This document shows, piece after piece, positions 26,011 through 33,992 of a stretch of DNA of 64,000 nt; the first letter of the stretch is position 1; every line of letters starts with the position of its first letter. The notes under the pieces are model-generated. The model was not told the origin of the DNA. It saw nothing but the letters and a program-made list of their open reading frames with translations, and ran no database searches. The stretch comes from Larkinella sp. C7 (lineage in GTDB: Bacteria > Bacteroidota > Bacteroidia > Cytophagales > Spirosomataceae). The position numbers and the translations under genes were made by a program. The stretch is taken from the NCBI RefSeq assembly GCF_006149005.1, contig NZ_VBSL01000009.1, positions 62,001 through 126,000 of the forward strand, read 5' to 3'.

Positions 26011-26024
26011 CTCCCGAAGCTGGG
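26010..26024. repeat. Right attachment site (3' end of tRNA-Asn)
   Basis: Identical 15 bases to 15375-15389. It covers the discriminator base, the 3' acceptor strand and part of the T arm of tRNA-Asn. Confidence 0.8.
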
Positions 26025-26084
26025 CTCGAACCAGCGACCCTCTGATTAACAGTCAGATGCTCTAACCGACTGAGCTATTCGGGA
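26011..26084 (-). tRNA. tRNA-Asn (anticodon GTT)
   Basis: Read on the minus strand, a 74-base cloverleaf can be folded: acceptor TCCCGAA paired with TTCGGGA plus discriminator G, D arm with GCTCAGTCGGTTAGAGC, anticodon arm CTGACTGTTAATCAG with GTT, and T arm with GGTTCGAGCCC. CCA is not encoded. The gene is intact because the integrated element restores its 3' end. Confidence 0.95.
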
Positions 26085-26163
26085 GTGTTTTGTGGGTGCA
26101 AAAGTAAGTGTCCGGAAGAACTCTTGCAAACATTTTCTGCAAAAATCCTCAAGAACTTTCGCT

Positions 26164-26463
26164 TTAGACCGCCGAAGAGCCCAAGGTCGGCACCCGTGTC
26201 AGAATTAACTCCTTGATCTGGCGGGCGTCACCCCGCGTAAAATTCTTGATGATAATTTCGGGCCGGGCCCGTGGAATGATCCGGATCGTGGAAAAAAACA
26301 GTCCGTTATCGATCTCTACGCCCGAAATATCGCCGTAAAAAACAAAACTGTCGGTGCCGCCAATCAACTTGTTGACGCGGAATGTCACCCCTTTGTCGTT
26401 GAATTCAACAACGTCGCGGTTGATGGGATCTTTGAAACCGCTGGATTTGAAAACTTCTGCCAT
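26164..26463 (-). CDS. Small PH-domain-like protein
   Basis: A 99-residue protein from ATG 26463 (MAEVFKSSGFKDP); a TTG at 26499 in frame would overlap the rsmG stop and is not needed. The pattern VVEFNDKGVTFRVN...FVFYGDISGVEIDNGLFFSTIRIIPRARPEIIIKNF with a final helix REGDARQIKELI-like segment suggests a bacterial PH-like barrel. It is downstream of rsmG in the same direction, 36 bases away. No function is known to me. Confidence 0.6.
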   Translation of the reverse strand: MAEVFKSSGFKDPINRDVVEFNDKGVTFRVNKLIGGTDSFVFYGDISGVEIDNGLFFSTIRIIPRARPEIIIKNFTRGDARQIKELILTRVPTLGSSAV

Positions 26464-26499
26464 AGCCTTTGCGTCGGGAACGCCCCAACTGTTGAACAA

Positions 26500-27120
26500 T
26501 TATTTGGGTAGATAAATGACCTTCTTGGTTTCGAAAAACGGTTCGTCAAAATACGTGGATAATTCGTAAAGCCGGTGCTTCTCCTGCACTTCGGCCAGTT
26601 CTTCGCTGATATCTCCGCCTTTCAGGTACAAAACCCCATTCCGAAGTTTATTGTTGCCGGTTTTCAGAATCTTGTAACGCACCCATCCCATAAACGGTTG
26701 CAGGCGTGTCACCGCCCGGCTGACCACAAAATCGTAGGTGGATTCCAGGTGCTCCACCCGGGCCTGCTCCGCCTTCACATTGGTGAGTCCCAGTGCTGAA
26801 CTGATTTCCGTCACCACTTTGATTTTTTTGCCAATGCTGTCGACCAGGTGGAAATCGACGAGCGGAAACAGAATCGCCAGCGGAATCCCCGGAAAACCGC
26901 CCCCCGTGCCAACGTCCAGAATTTCGGTCCCGGGTACAAATTGGATGACTTTGGCAATGCCGAGGGAATGCAGCACGTGTTTCTCGTACAGCGAGTCGAT
27001 GTCCTGCCGCGAGATGACGTTGATCTGGGCGTTCCAGTGCCGGTATAAATCATCCAAAGCCGCAAACTGCTCCAGTTGCCGCGCGGTTAAGTCGGGAAAG
27101 TATTTTTTTATCAGGTCCAA
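26500..27120 (-). CDS. rsmG: 16S rRNA (guanine527-N7)-methyltransferase RsmG
   Basis: A 206-residue methyltransferase that modifies G527 of 16S rRNA. I place the start at TTG 27120 (LDLIKKYFPDLTARQLEQF), where family members usually begin. The longer open frame to 27180 reads through the 7-base-phased ATGAATG/ATGAACG repeat as FIIHRSSFIVHNS and is an artefact. Motifs are DSLYEKHVLHSLGIAK, then ILDVGTGGGFPGIPLAILFP (SAM binding), LVDSIGKKIKVV, and FVVSRAVTRL. It is followed by the PH-like gene on the same strand. Confidence 0.9.
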   Translation of the reverse strand: MDLIKKYFPDLTARQLEQFAALDDLYRHWNAQINVISRQDIDSLYEKHVLHSLGIAKVIQFVPGTEILDVGTGGGFPGIPLAILFPLVDFHLVDSIGKKIKVVTEISSALGLTNVKAEQARVEHLESTYDFVVSRAVTRLQPFMGWVRYKILKTGNNKLRNGVLYLKGGDISEELAEVQEKHRLYELSTYFDEPFFETKKVIYLPK

Positions 27121-27137
27121 AAGTAGGTATGAATTAT

Positions 27138-27231
27138 GAACGATGAATGATGAACGATGAATGATGAATGGCTGGCACAACTGATCTTCGTCGTCCGCCG
27201 TTCATCATCCATCGTTAATCATTCATCGTTC
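27138..27231. repeat. Intergenic dyad of 7-base words (ATGAACG/ATGAATG)
   Basis: The left arm 27138-27169 consists of the repeated words ATGAACG and ATGAATG in a strict 7-base phase. The right arm 27200-27231 is its reverse complement at 29 of 32 positions. It lies between the glycosyltransferase stop and the rsmG start, both on the minus strand. Confidence 0.7.
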
Positions 27232-28457
27232 TATTTCCACTTCATAATGCGGTTTTTACGCCGTGGCCGCAGGGTCACAACGCCCATGATGCCATAATAA
27301 ATTCCCATCGTCAGATCCAGAACCGGTATGGCCATCCAGTCGACGGTATGTCCCAGCCGGTAGCTGATCCGCCCGACGATGGCCCAGAAAACCAGAAGCC
27401 GGAATCCAAACAATCCGCTGGCGATGAGCAACAGCTGGCCGTCGGATTGGCTCAGCATATCGGACAAACCGGTATTCAAAACCGTAATCAAGGTGATCAA
27501 ACCGATGATGGAACCCGTTAACCAGGTCAGCACGTGGGAAAGGGATAAAAGCCCCAGCAAGAACTTGTTGCGGGTTTTGTAATGCTTGCCCACCGACAAA
27601 TGCCGCTGTTTCTGGTGCCACCATTCGGCAAACGTCTCCTTCGGCTTCGAATACGTAAAGGTAGCCGGATGAACACTAATTGCAACGTTTCGGGCGGTGG
27701 CTACTTCGTTGATAAACAAATCGTCGTCGCCCCCCAGCACCCGGATGTGCGAATAAAACCCCTTGTTTTCCAGAAATAATTGCCGCCGGTACATCAGATT
27801 TCGTCCCACGCCCATATACGGCAGTCCCGCCAGGGCCATCGACAGGTACTGAACCGCCGTAAACAGGGTTTCGTAGCGGATCAGCCGGTTGATCCAGCCG
27901 TGCTTTTTCCGGCGTTTATAGGGACCAAAGCCCAGCACAATTTCTTTGTTCGGCTGGTCCAGTTGCGTCACCATACCCGCGAGCCAGTAGTCGCCCGCCG
28001 GTTGGCAGTCGGCGTCGGTCAGCAAAATGAGGTCGTGGGCGGCACTGCGAATGCCGGTTGTCAGGGCGTATTTTTTGGGCGTCACGTGATCATGTTCCCG
28101 GTCGATCCGGATGACCCGGACGTGTTCGAAGCGGTCGGCGGATTTTTCCAGGAACTCTTTCGTGCCGTCGCTCGACCGGTCGTCCATTACCAGCACTTCA
28201 AAATCCGGATAGATCTGGTCATCGAGCAGGGGCAGCAACGTCCGCAGATTTTCCAGTTCGTTCCACGCACACACGATGATGCTCACCGGCGGATCGACGG
28301 CAGGGGGGGCGGCCAGCAGTTTGAGCGAAGCCGCACCGTCCGGCGACCCGCTTTCGTCCGGGTCGGAGTAGAAAGCCAGTCGCGAAAAAATACCGAGAAT
28401 ATACAGAAGTTGTATGCCTACAGATAATAAACACACAACCAGCACGATAAAGACCAC
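27231..28457 (-). CDS. Membrane glycosyltransferase family 2
   Basis: A 408-residue processive-type GT2 protein. I set the start at GTG 28457 (VVFIVLVVCLLSVGIQ). The longer frame to 28583 would run through the likely promoter of this gene and into the tgt start. One N-terminal helix is followed by the GT-A domain with VSIIVCAWNELENLRTLLP, the DXD in LVMDDRSSDGTKEFL and the LLTDADCQPAGDYW motif, a QxxRW-like KQRHLSVGKHY, and then three to four C-terminal helices. It resembles the TIGR-type membrane GTs of Bacteroidota. The sugar and the product are unknown. Confidence 0.82.
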   Translation of the reverse strand: MVFIVLVVCLLSVGIQLLYILGIFSRLAFYSDPDESGSPDGAASLKLLAAPPAVDPPVSIIVCAWNELENLRTLLPLLDDQIYPDFEVLVMDDRSSDGTKEFLEKSADRFEHVRVIRIDREHDHVTPKKYALTTGIRSAAHDLILLTDADCQPAGDYWLAGMVTQLDQPNKEIVLGFGPYKRRKKHGWINRLIRYETLFTAVQYLSMALAGLPYMGVGRNLMYRRQLFLENKGFYSHIRVLGGDDDLFINEVATARNVAISVHPATFTYSKPKETFAEWWHQKQRHLSVGKHYKTRNKFLLGLLSLSHVLTWLTGSIIGLITLITVLNTGLSDMLSQSDGQLLLIASGLFGFRLLVFWAIVGRISYRLGHTVDWMAIPVLDLTMGIYYGIMGVVTLRPRRKNRIMKWK

Positions 28458-28504
28458 GAAACGACGGAAATAAAGGGCCGCAAGGCCAAATTGGAATACG
28501 GTGG

Positions 28505-28512
28505 CAAATATA
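28505..28512 (-). promoter_or_regulatory. -7 box for the membrane glycosyltransferase gene
   Basis: The minus strand reads TATATTTG (TAnnTTTG), 48 bases before GTG 28457. No clear -33 TTTG is present. It supports the downstream start. Confidence 0.4.
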
Positions 28513-28517
28513 CATAT

Positions 28518-28549
28518 TTTGATTTTGGTCGCCGGACTTTCCACCTTTG
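28518..28549 (+). promoter_or_regulatory. Promoter of tgt
   Basis: TTTG at 28518-28521 and CACCTTTG at 28542-28549 (one mismatch to TAnnTTTG) are 20 bases apart. Transcription would start about 20 bases before ATG 28578. Confidence 0.45.
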
Positions 28550-28577
28550 CAGGCAAAAGATCGTAAAGCGACCCATC

Positions 28578-29708
28578 ATGCAATTTACCCTACAGACAAC
28601 CGACCCCCACTCAAAGGCGCGAACGGGACTCATCACCACCGACCACGGGTTGATCGAAACGCCCATTTTTATGCCCGTTGGAACGGCTGGAACGGTGAAA
28701 GCGGTTCACCAGCGCGAATTGGTAGCGGACGTCAAAGCGGAAATTATTCTGGGAAACACCTACCATCTGTATTTGCGTCCCGGTCTCGACATTCTGGAAA
28801 AAGCCGGCGGACTGCACCGGTTTAACGGCTGGGACCGTCCGATTCTGACCGACAGCGGAGGGTATCAGGTGTATTCGTTATCCAATACCAGGAAAATAAA
28901 AGAAGAGGGCGTCACGTTTAAGTCGCACATCGATGGTTCCAAACATGTGTTTACGCCGGAAGGTGTCATGGATATTCAACGAATCATTGGGGCCGACATC
29001 ATCATGGCGTTCGACGAATGCACGCCGTATCCGTGTGAGTATGGCTACGCCCGGGCGTCGATGGAAATGACCCACCGCTGGCTGACCCGCTGCATCGACC
29101 GGTTTGATGCCACGGAAGGGAAATACGGCTATCGGCAAACCTTATTTCCTATCGTTCAGGGCAGTACGTACAAGGACCTCCGGCAGCAGTCGGCCGAGTT
29201 CGTGGCCGAACAACAACGGGACGGGAACGCCATCGGCGGTCTGGCGGTGGGTGAGCCGGCAGAGGAAATGTATACGACCATCGAGCAGGTCAACGCCATT
29301 TTACCGTCTGATAAACCCCGGTATCTGATGGGGGTCGGAACGCCTGAAAACATCCTGGAAGCCATCGCGCTGGGCATCGATATGTTTGACTGTGTGATGC
29401 CCACGCGGAACGCCCGGCATGGGGTCGTATTTACCACCCAGGGCATCATCAACATCAAGAATGAACGGTGGAAAGATGATTTTAGCCCGATTGACGCGGA
29501 GTTGGGCGGGTATGCCGGGACATGTTACTCTAAAGCGTATTTAAGGCACTTAATCAGGTCCGAAGAAATTTTAGGCGCACAAATTGCGAGTCTTCAAAAC
29601 CTTACCTTTTATTTATGGTTAGTGAAAGAGGCCCGGCAGGAGATCAATACCGGTAATTTCGTAAAATGGAAAGCAAATATGACAAAAAAACTGATGCAAC
29701 GCCTTTGA
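28578..29708 (+). CDS. tgt: Queuine tRNA-ribosyltransferase
   Basis: A 376-residue enzyme from ATG 28578 (MQFTLQTTDPHSKARTG); the frame upstream lies in the promoter. It exchanges guanine 34 in GUN-anticodon tRNAs for preQ1. Core motifs are present: ILTDSGGYQVYSLS with the general-base Asp, MAFDECTPYP, and the nucleophile Asp in LGIDMFDCVMPTRNARHG. The zinc loop usually reads CxCxxC; here the same place reads PIDAELGGYAGTCYSKAYLRHL, so three Cys ligands are missing. This appears to be usual in Bacteroidota Tgt. It is divergent from the membrane glycosyltransferase. Confidence 0.93.
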   Translation: MQFTLQTTDPHSKARTGLITTDHGLIETPIFMPVGTAGTVKAVHQRELVADVKAEIILGNTYHLYLRPGLDILEKAGGLHRFNGWDRPILTDSGGYQVYSLSNTRKIKEEGVTFKSHIDGSKHVFTPEGVMDIQRIIGADIIMAFDECTPYPCEYGYARASMEMTHRWLTRCIDRFDATEGKYGYRQTLFPIVQGSTYKDLRQQSAEFVAEQQRDGNAIGGLAVGEPAEEMYTTIEQVNAILPSDKPRYLMGVGTPENILEAIALGIDMFDCVMPTRNARHGVVFTTQGIINIKNERWKDDFSPIDAELGGYAGTCYSKAYLRHLIRSEEILGAQIASLQNLTFYLWLVKEARQEINTGNFVKWKANMTKKLMQRL

Positions 29709-29778
29709 TGGTAGCCAAATCCTGTTTTTCTTGTGCCGGTAAAACGAAACCGTATGAATTGAACAAAGCGGACGGTAA

Positions 29779-29835
29779 CTTGTTTGTAAACTACCAGTGT
29801 CTTGTTTGTAAACTAAGCGAAAATCTATAGTTTTG
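29779..29835 (+). promoter_or_regulatory. Promoter of the OmpA-family gene with a duplicated -33 region
   Basis: TTTG at 29805-29808 and TAGTTTTG at 29828-29835 are 19 bases apart, an exact fit to the Bacteroidota consensus. The 15-base word CTTGTTTGTAAACTA that contains the -33 box is repeated perfectly at 29779-29793 and 29801-29815, 22 bases apart. The 5' leader would be about 100 bases. Confidence 0.65.
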
Positions 29836-29941
29836 CGGCAAAGCGTTGAAAGTTGCATAAAACGACCGGCTAAAGTAACCGACACAAGTTGTTTCACCAC
29901 ACTCAATGGTTTATTAACTGTCAAACAATAACCTGATAAGT

Positions 29942-31402
29942 ATGAAAAAAGTATCCCTGTTCGTAAGGGCAATGGGACTGGCTCTTCTGGCAGCGACAGG
30001 TGCCAGTGCCCAGTATAACCCGAAAGCCTCGTATGAAGGTCCTGCAAAACTGAACACCTGGTCAGTTTCTGTCATGGGCGGACCCACTCAATTCTTTGGA
30101 GACCTGAGGGAATATGACTTCTATCCGGTTTCGAAAACCGGATTTGACAGCTACAACGAACGTAAGTCGGCGTTCTTTGGCGTGGCCGTCGGGAAGCAAT
30201 TGTCTCACCTTTTTGGCCTCCAGCTCGATGGGCAATTCGGTAATTTAGTCGGTATGAAGCGCCGGCTGTATTATTCTTATTTTCGATCAAACTTCATCCA
30301 AACTGACCTGACGGGAAGTGTGAACCTGAAAAGTCTGCTGTTTGGTATCAATAAAATGAAGCGCTGGAAAGTTGATGCCTACACCGGTTTGGGCGTCATG
30401 TTCTTTAAGTCAACCGCCTACGAATTAGGAACCGGCCGCGTGCGTCGCTGGACCAAAACCAACAATGGCGATGGCATCCTGCGTGAGGCTAAATACGAAA
30501 AAGACTGGGTGATTCCTGTTGGTCTGGCTGTTAATTATGAAGTGAGCTCCCGTTTCGATGTGGGTCTGGACTTCCGGTTTTCAAACGTCAACACCGACCG
30601 GCTCGATGCCACCATCGGAGGAAACAGCTCCAGTTATTTCGATCAGTTCGGCACCCGCGGTCAATTTGACAACGCTTTCGAACGGAAAGGAGAATCGAAT
30701 CTGGACAAGTGGGGTTACGCAGCCGTATCGGTTACCTACAAACTAGGCAAAAACGCGATCAAGGTTCAGAAAGTGAACGGCAAATACGAGTACGATACGA
30801 CCAAAGGGACGTATCACCTCCGCTGGACCGATCCTCGTAACCTGATCAAACCGCCGGTCATCCTGACGCTGGAGCAAATCGATTCGGTAGCCAAAGCCAA
30901 CCGGCCTAAAGACATCGACCCCCGTTTGCTGATGGATACGGATAATGACGGTGTTTCGGATTACTTCGACCGCCAGCCTAACACGCCGGCTGGTAGCATC
31001 GTCTCCGGTGCGGGTGAAGCCATCGACTTCGATAAGTACGTAAGTGCCGCACTGCCGGGTATTGCCTGTGCCGAAATTCTGACCAATGTGGCTTTCGACA
31101 CCGACAAAAACATCATCAAACCGCAGTACTACGACATGCTGAACAAAGTGGTTGAATTGCTGAACAAAACGCAATGCCGCCTGCAACTGTCGGGTCATGC
31201 CGACCGCCGTGCTTCTGACCGTTACAACATCGCGCTGTCGCGCCGTCGTGTTGAAGCCGTCAAAAACTACCTGGTGAAACAAGGTCTGAATGATGCCAAC
31301 CGCATTATCATCGACTACTTCGGGTCGTTCAAACCCATCGGTGACAACTCCCGTGCCGGTCTGACGAAAAACCGCCGGGTTGAATTGCGCCTGGTTCCGT
31401 AA
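29942..31402 (+). CDS. OmpA-family outer membrane protein
   Basis: A 486-residue protein. Residues 1-23 are a signal peptide ending ASA-Q. The first two thirds are rich in beta strands ending in aromatic residues (SVMGGPTQFFGDLREYDFYP and others), consistent with an N-terminal beta-barrel. A short thrombospondin-type-3-like calcium segment follows (MDTDNDGVSDYFDRQPNTP). The C-terminal OmpA domain reads NVAFDTDKNIIKPQYYDML...LQLSGHADRRASDRYNIALSRRRVEAVKNYL, which binds peptidoglycan. It has its own promoter and a strong terminator, so it is monocistronic and likely abundant. Such proteins also occur with gliding and type 9 secretion systems, but nothing here shows that. Confidence 0.88.
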   Translation: MKKVSLFVRAMGLALLAATGASAQYNPKASYEGPAKLNTWSVSVMGGPTQFFGDLREYDFYPVSKTGFDSYNERKSAFFGVAVGKQLSHLFGLQLDGQFGNLVGMKRRLYYSYFRSNFIQTDLTGSVNLKSLLFGINKMKRWKVDAYTGLGVMFFKSTAYELGTGRVRRWTKTNNGDGILREAKYEKDWVIPVGLAVNYEVSSRFDVGLDFRFSNVNTDRLDATIGGNSSSYFDQFGTRGQFDNAFERKGESNLDKWGYAAVSVTYKLGKNAIKVQKVNGKYEYDTTKGTYHLRWTDPRNLIKPPVILTLEQIDSVAKANRPKDIDPRLLMDTDNDGVSDYFDRQPNTPAGSIVSGAGEAIDFDKYVSAALPGIACAEILTNVAFDTDKNIIKPQYYDMLNKVVELLNKTQCRLQLSGHADRRASDRYNIALSRRRVEAVKNYLVKQGLNDANRIIIDYFGSFKPIGDNSRAGLTKNRRVELRLVP

Positions 31403-31431
31403 GGAGTTGGTTTGAAATACCAGAATAAAAA

Positions 31432-31464
31432 AGCCCCGAAGGTGTAACCTTTCGGGGCTTTTTG
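31432..31464 (+). terminator. Intrinsic terminator after the OmpA-family gene
   Basis: AGCCCCGAAGG and CCTTTCGGGGCT pair over a short loop and are followed by TTTTT. It lies about 30 bases after the stop. Confidence 0.85.
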
Positions 31465-31667
31465 CGTCTAAATAAAATAAGGTAGAGATAAGTAGGAATG
31501 TGAGACGCCAGATAGGACGTAAAAGAACCGGATAATGAATGGTTAAAAATGCCCTTTATTAAATCCACGATTTGTCATTTTATCTCTCTTCACTCCTACT
31601 TGTACTATTTTAATTCCTTAACTCAACCATTTACAGCGTGTTCATTCCTGGTACAAGAAGCCATAAA

Positions 31668-33992
31668 ATGCTTATACAAGCAAATAGTATCTTGGTAGTT
31701 TGGGGTTTATTAAACGTAGTTATACCAGCATATTCTCAAAAAGTAAGTGACTTGAGCGATGAGCAGGTGCGTCAGTTTGTTCAGCGAGCCAAATCCAGCG
31801 GAATGTCAGAATCCCAGATTGAGCAATTAGCCACTTCCCGCGGATTTACGTTGGCGGATATTACAAAGATGAGGGAGCGGATCACGGAGTTAGAAAAAGC
31901 ACCAATTTCTAAAGGGCAATCCAGCCCGGTTGATGTCAATCGCGGACAAGTTGATAAAGCAGGTCTTAGTACAGCGCAACCTGTGCGGGAAAAAATCGCT
32001 GGGGATAAGCCCCCAGTTTTTGGGAGCAGCCTATTCGCAACAACGAATCTGACATTTGAGCCCAATTTGCGGATTCCAACCCCGAAGAATTACCAGGTTG
32101 GGCCGGAAGATGAACTTATTATTGATGTATATGGCAATGCCCAGCAAAATTACCGGGCAAAAGTGAGTCCTGAAGGGGTTATTAAGCTGGAAAATCTAAG
32201 TCCAATCTACGTTAACGGGTTAACGATAGAACAAGCCGAGCAGCGGATTGTCGGGCGTTTGCGTCAGTTGTATTCTGGATTGAATACAACGGCAAGTGGC
32301 GTTTTTGCAACCATCACGTTGGGTAGTATCCGCAGTATTAAAGTGACGCTGATCGGTCAGGTGGTGAAACCTGGAACGTATACCCTTTCCTCATTAGCAA
32401 CGGTTTTTAACGCACTTTATGTGGCGGGTGGCCCCGACCCTGATCGGGGTTCATTTCGGGATATTCGTGTTTATCGGGGTAACAGGGTAATTCGTACGCT
32501 GGATATATACGATTTTTTACTTCGCGCCGATCAGAAAGATAACATCAGGCTTCAAGACCAAGACATCATTTTCGTAAATCACTACGATACCCGAATTGAA
32601 CTGACCGGAGAAATAAAACAACCTGCCATCTATGAAGTCAAAACAGGCGAGTTGTTGAAAAATGTCCTGGCTTTTGCGGGCGGATTTACCGATAAAGCCT
32701 ACACCGCGTCGCTGACCCTGCGCCGAAATACCCCGAAAGAATTACAGGTTGTTACGGTCCCGGCGGCTGAAATACCGGCTTTTGTACCTCAGCCGGGCGA
32801 TCATTATTCGGTGGGAGCGATCATTGACCGGTATGAAAACCGGGTGACCATCAACGGAGCGATATTCCGACCTGGTATTTACGCTTTGCAGAAAGGCTTG
32901 ACCTTGCGGCAGCTTATCACGACTGCAGAAGGGCTGCGGGAAGATGCGTTTCAGAACCGGGCTACCATTCGGCGTCTACGGGAAAATCTGGATCCCGAAA
33001 TCATATCGGTCGATTTGCGTAAACTAATGCGCGGTGAAGCGGAGGATATTAGTCTTCAGCGGGAAGACGTAATTTCAATTCTCGCATACAGCGATTTACG
33101 GGAACACCGGACGGTTCATATTCAGGGTGCGGTCAATAAACCGGGTGTTTTTGAGTACGCCGACAGCATGAGCATTGCCAGCTTGATTGTAATGGCGGGG
33201 GGGTTCAGTGATGGCGCAACGGCCACCCGGATCGAAATTGCCAGGCGGGTCCGAAAAGATACGACCGACTTGCCCGCAAATCAGAATGTTCGGCTTTTTC
33301 AGTTTGAACTAAATGAGCAATTAAGACTTTCTGAAGCTGAGGCTCGGTTTGTCCTGAGTCCGTTCGATCAGGTTTATGTCCGTACATCGCCCCGGTATGA
33401 ATCGCAGAAATCCGTGATCATTACCGGCGAAGTTCCTTATCCGGGCAGCTACCCGATTCGTGATAAATCCGAACGGATCACGGAATTGATCGCCCGGGCC
33501 GGGGGGCTTCGTCCGGAAGCCTACCTGAAAGCAACCCGGTTCATCCGCAGGGGTGAAGTTGTTTCGGTAGATCTTAACCGGATTATGGCAAAACCAACCG
33601 ATACCGGAAACTTGCTGCTGCTGCAGGGCGATTCGATTCACATTCCCCGGAAAACGGAATTGGTACGCATACGGGGCGAAGTGCTCAATCCGGCCGTTAT
33701 TGATTTCAATCAGCGTAAATCAATCAAATCATACATCAGCGAATCGGGCGGATTTACGGCCAAAGCGCTACGTCGAAAGTTATACGTGGTTTACGCGAAT
33801 GGCAAGGTCAGCCGCACCAAAGTATTGCTGGGTGCCCGGTTTTACCCGTATTCAGAACCTGGGATGGAAGTAATAGTACCGCCAAAGCCGGTCCGGTCGG
33901 AAAGTAAATTATCTCCGGCTGAGCGGGTAGCCGTGATGACGGGCATTACATCACTGGCAGCAGTGGTGTTGACCATTATCCGGCTATTTTAA
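31668..33992 (+). CDS. Polysaccharide export protein with SLBB domains (Wza-like)
   Basis: A 774-residue protein from ATG 31668 (MLIQANSILVVWGLL); the GTG at 31638 would put ten extra residues before the signal peptide. Order: signal peptide to about residue 24, a disordered region, a poly-export domain near 130-240 (NYQVGPEDELIIDVYGNAQQ...KVSPEGVIKLENLSPIYVNG), and then about six SLBB-like beta-grasp repeats. It ends in one hydrophobic segment (VAVMTGITSLAAVVLTI). It is much larger than Wza, a common size in Bacteroidota. The stop and the next start share a base (TAATG), so it is coupled to the Wzz-like gene. Confidence 0.88.
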   Translation: MLIQANSILVVWGLLNVVIPAYSQKVSDLSDEQVRQFVQRAKSSGMSESQIEQLATSRGFTLADITKMRERITELEKAPISKGQSSPVDVNRGQVDKAGLSTAQPVREKIAGDKPPVFGSSLFATTNLTFEPNLRIPTPKNYQVGPEDELIIDVYGNAQQNYRAKVSPEGVIKLENLSPIYVNGLTIEQAEQRIVGRLRQLYSGLNTTASGVFATITLGSIRSIKVTLIGQVVKPGTYTLSSLATVFNALYVAGGPDPDRGSFRDIRVYRGNRVIRTLDIYDFLLRADQKDNIRLQDQDIIFVNHYDTRIELTGEIKQPAIYEVKTGELLKNVLAFAGGFTDKAYTASLTLRRNTPKELQVVTVPAAEIPAFVPQPGDHYSVGAIIDRYENRVTINGAIFRPGIYALQKGLTLRQLITTAEGLREDAFQNRATIRRLRENLDPEIISVDLRKLMRGEAEDISLQREDVISILAYSDLREHRTVHIQGAVNKPGVFEYADSMSIASLIVMAGGFSDGATATRIEIARRVRKDTTDLPANQNVRLFQFELNEQLRLSEAEARFVLSPFDQVYVRTSPRYESQKSVIITGEVPYPGSYPIRDKSERITELIARAGGLRPEAYLKATRFIRRGEVVSVDLNRIMAKPTDTGNLLLLQGDSIHIPRKTELVRIRGEVLNPAVIDFNQRKSIKSYISESGGFTAKALRRKLYVVYANGKVSRTKVLLGARFYPYSEPGMEVIVPPKPVRSESKLSPAERVAVMTGITSLAAVVLTIIRLF

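Larger units (their letters stand above)
15375..26024. mobile_element. 10.6-kb integrative element in tRNA-Asn, phage-satellite-like, with Pycsar-like and Doc cargo
   Basis: The element is bounded by 15-bp direct repeats equal to the tRNA-Asn 3' end, is much more AT-rich than both flanks, and encodes a tyrosine recombinase. Gene order: Doc partner and Doc; GIY-YIG and XRE (minus strand), divergent from a small regulator; integrase; VapE-like helicase; iteron-like repeats; Toprim primase; a zinc-finger-like small protein; and, on the minus strand at the right end, a two-cyclase Pycsar-like operon. No relaxase, conjugation or virion gene was seen. Repressor, divergent regulator, integrase, helicase/primase and repeat region resemble phage-inducible chromosomal islands. 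That classification is inference; an integrated plasmid-like element or decayed prophage remain possible. Confidence 0.8.

Noticed and set aside
26164-26499. A longer start (TTG 26499) for the PH-like protein
   Set aside because: It would abut the rsmG stop and adds a segment with no helical or strand pattern; ATG 26463 is sufficient.
27121-27180. N-terminal extension of RsmG (MCQPFIIHRSSFIVHNS)
   Set aside because: It is a translation of the 7-base repeat array and has no counterpart in the family. TTG 27120 is preferred.
29619-30047. A minus-strand frame across the tgt end and OmpA start
   Set aside because: It runs through the OmpA promoter, has no motifs and overlaps two firm genes.
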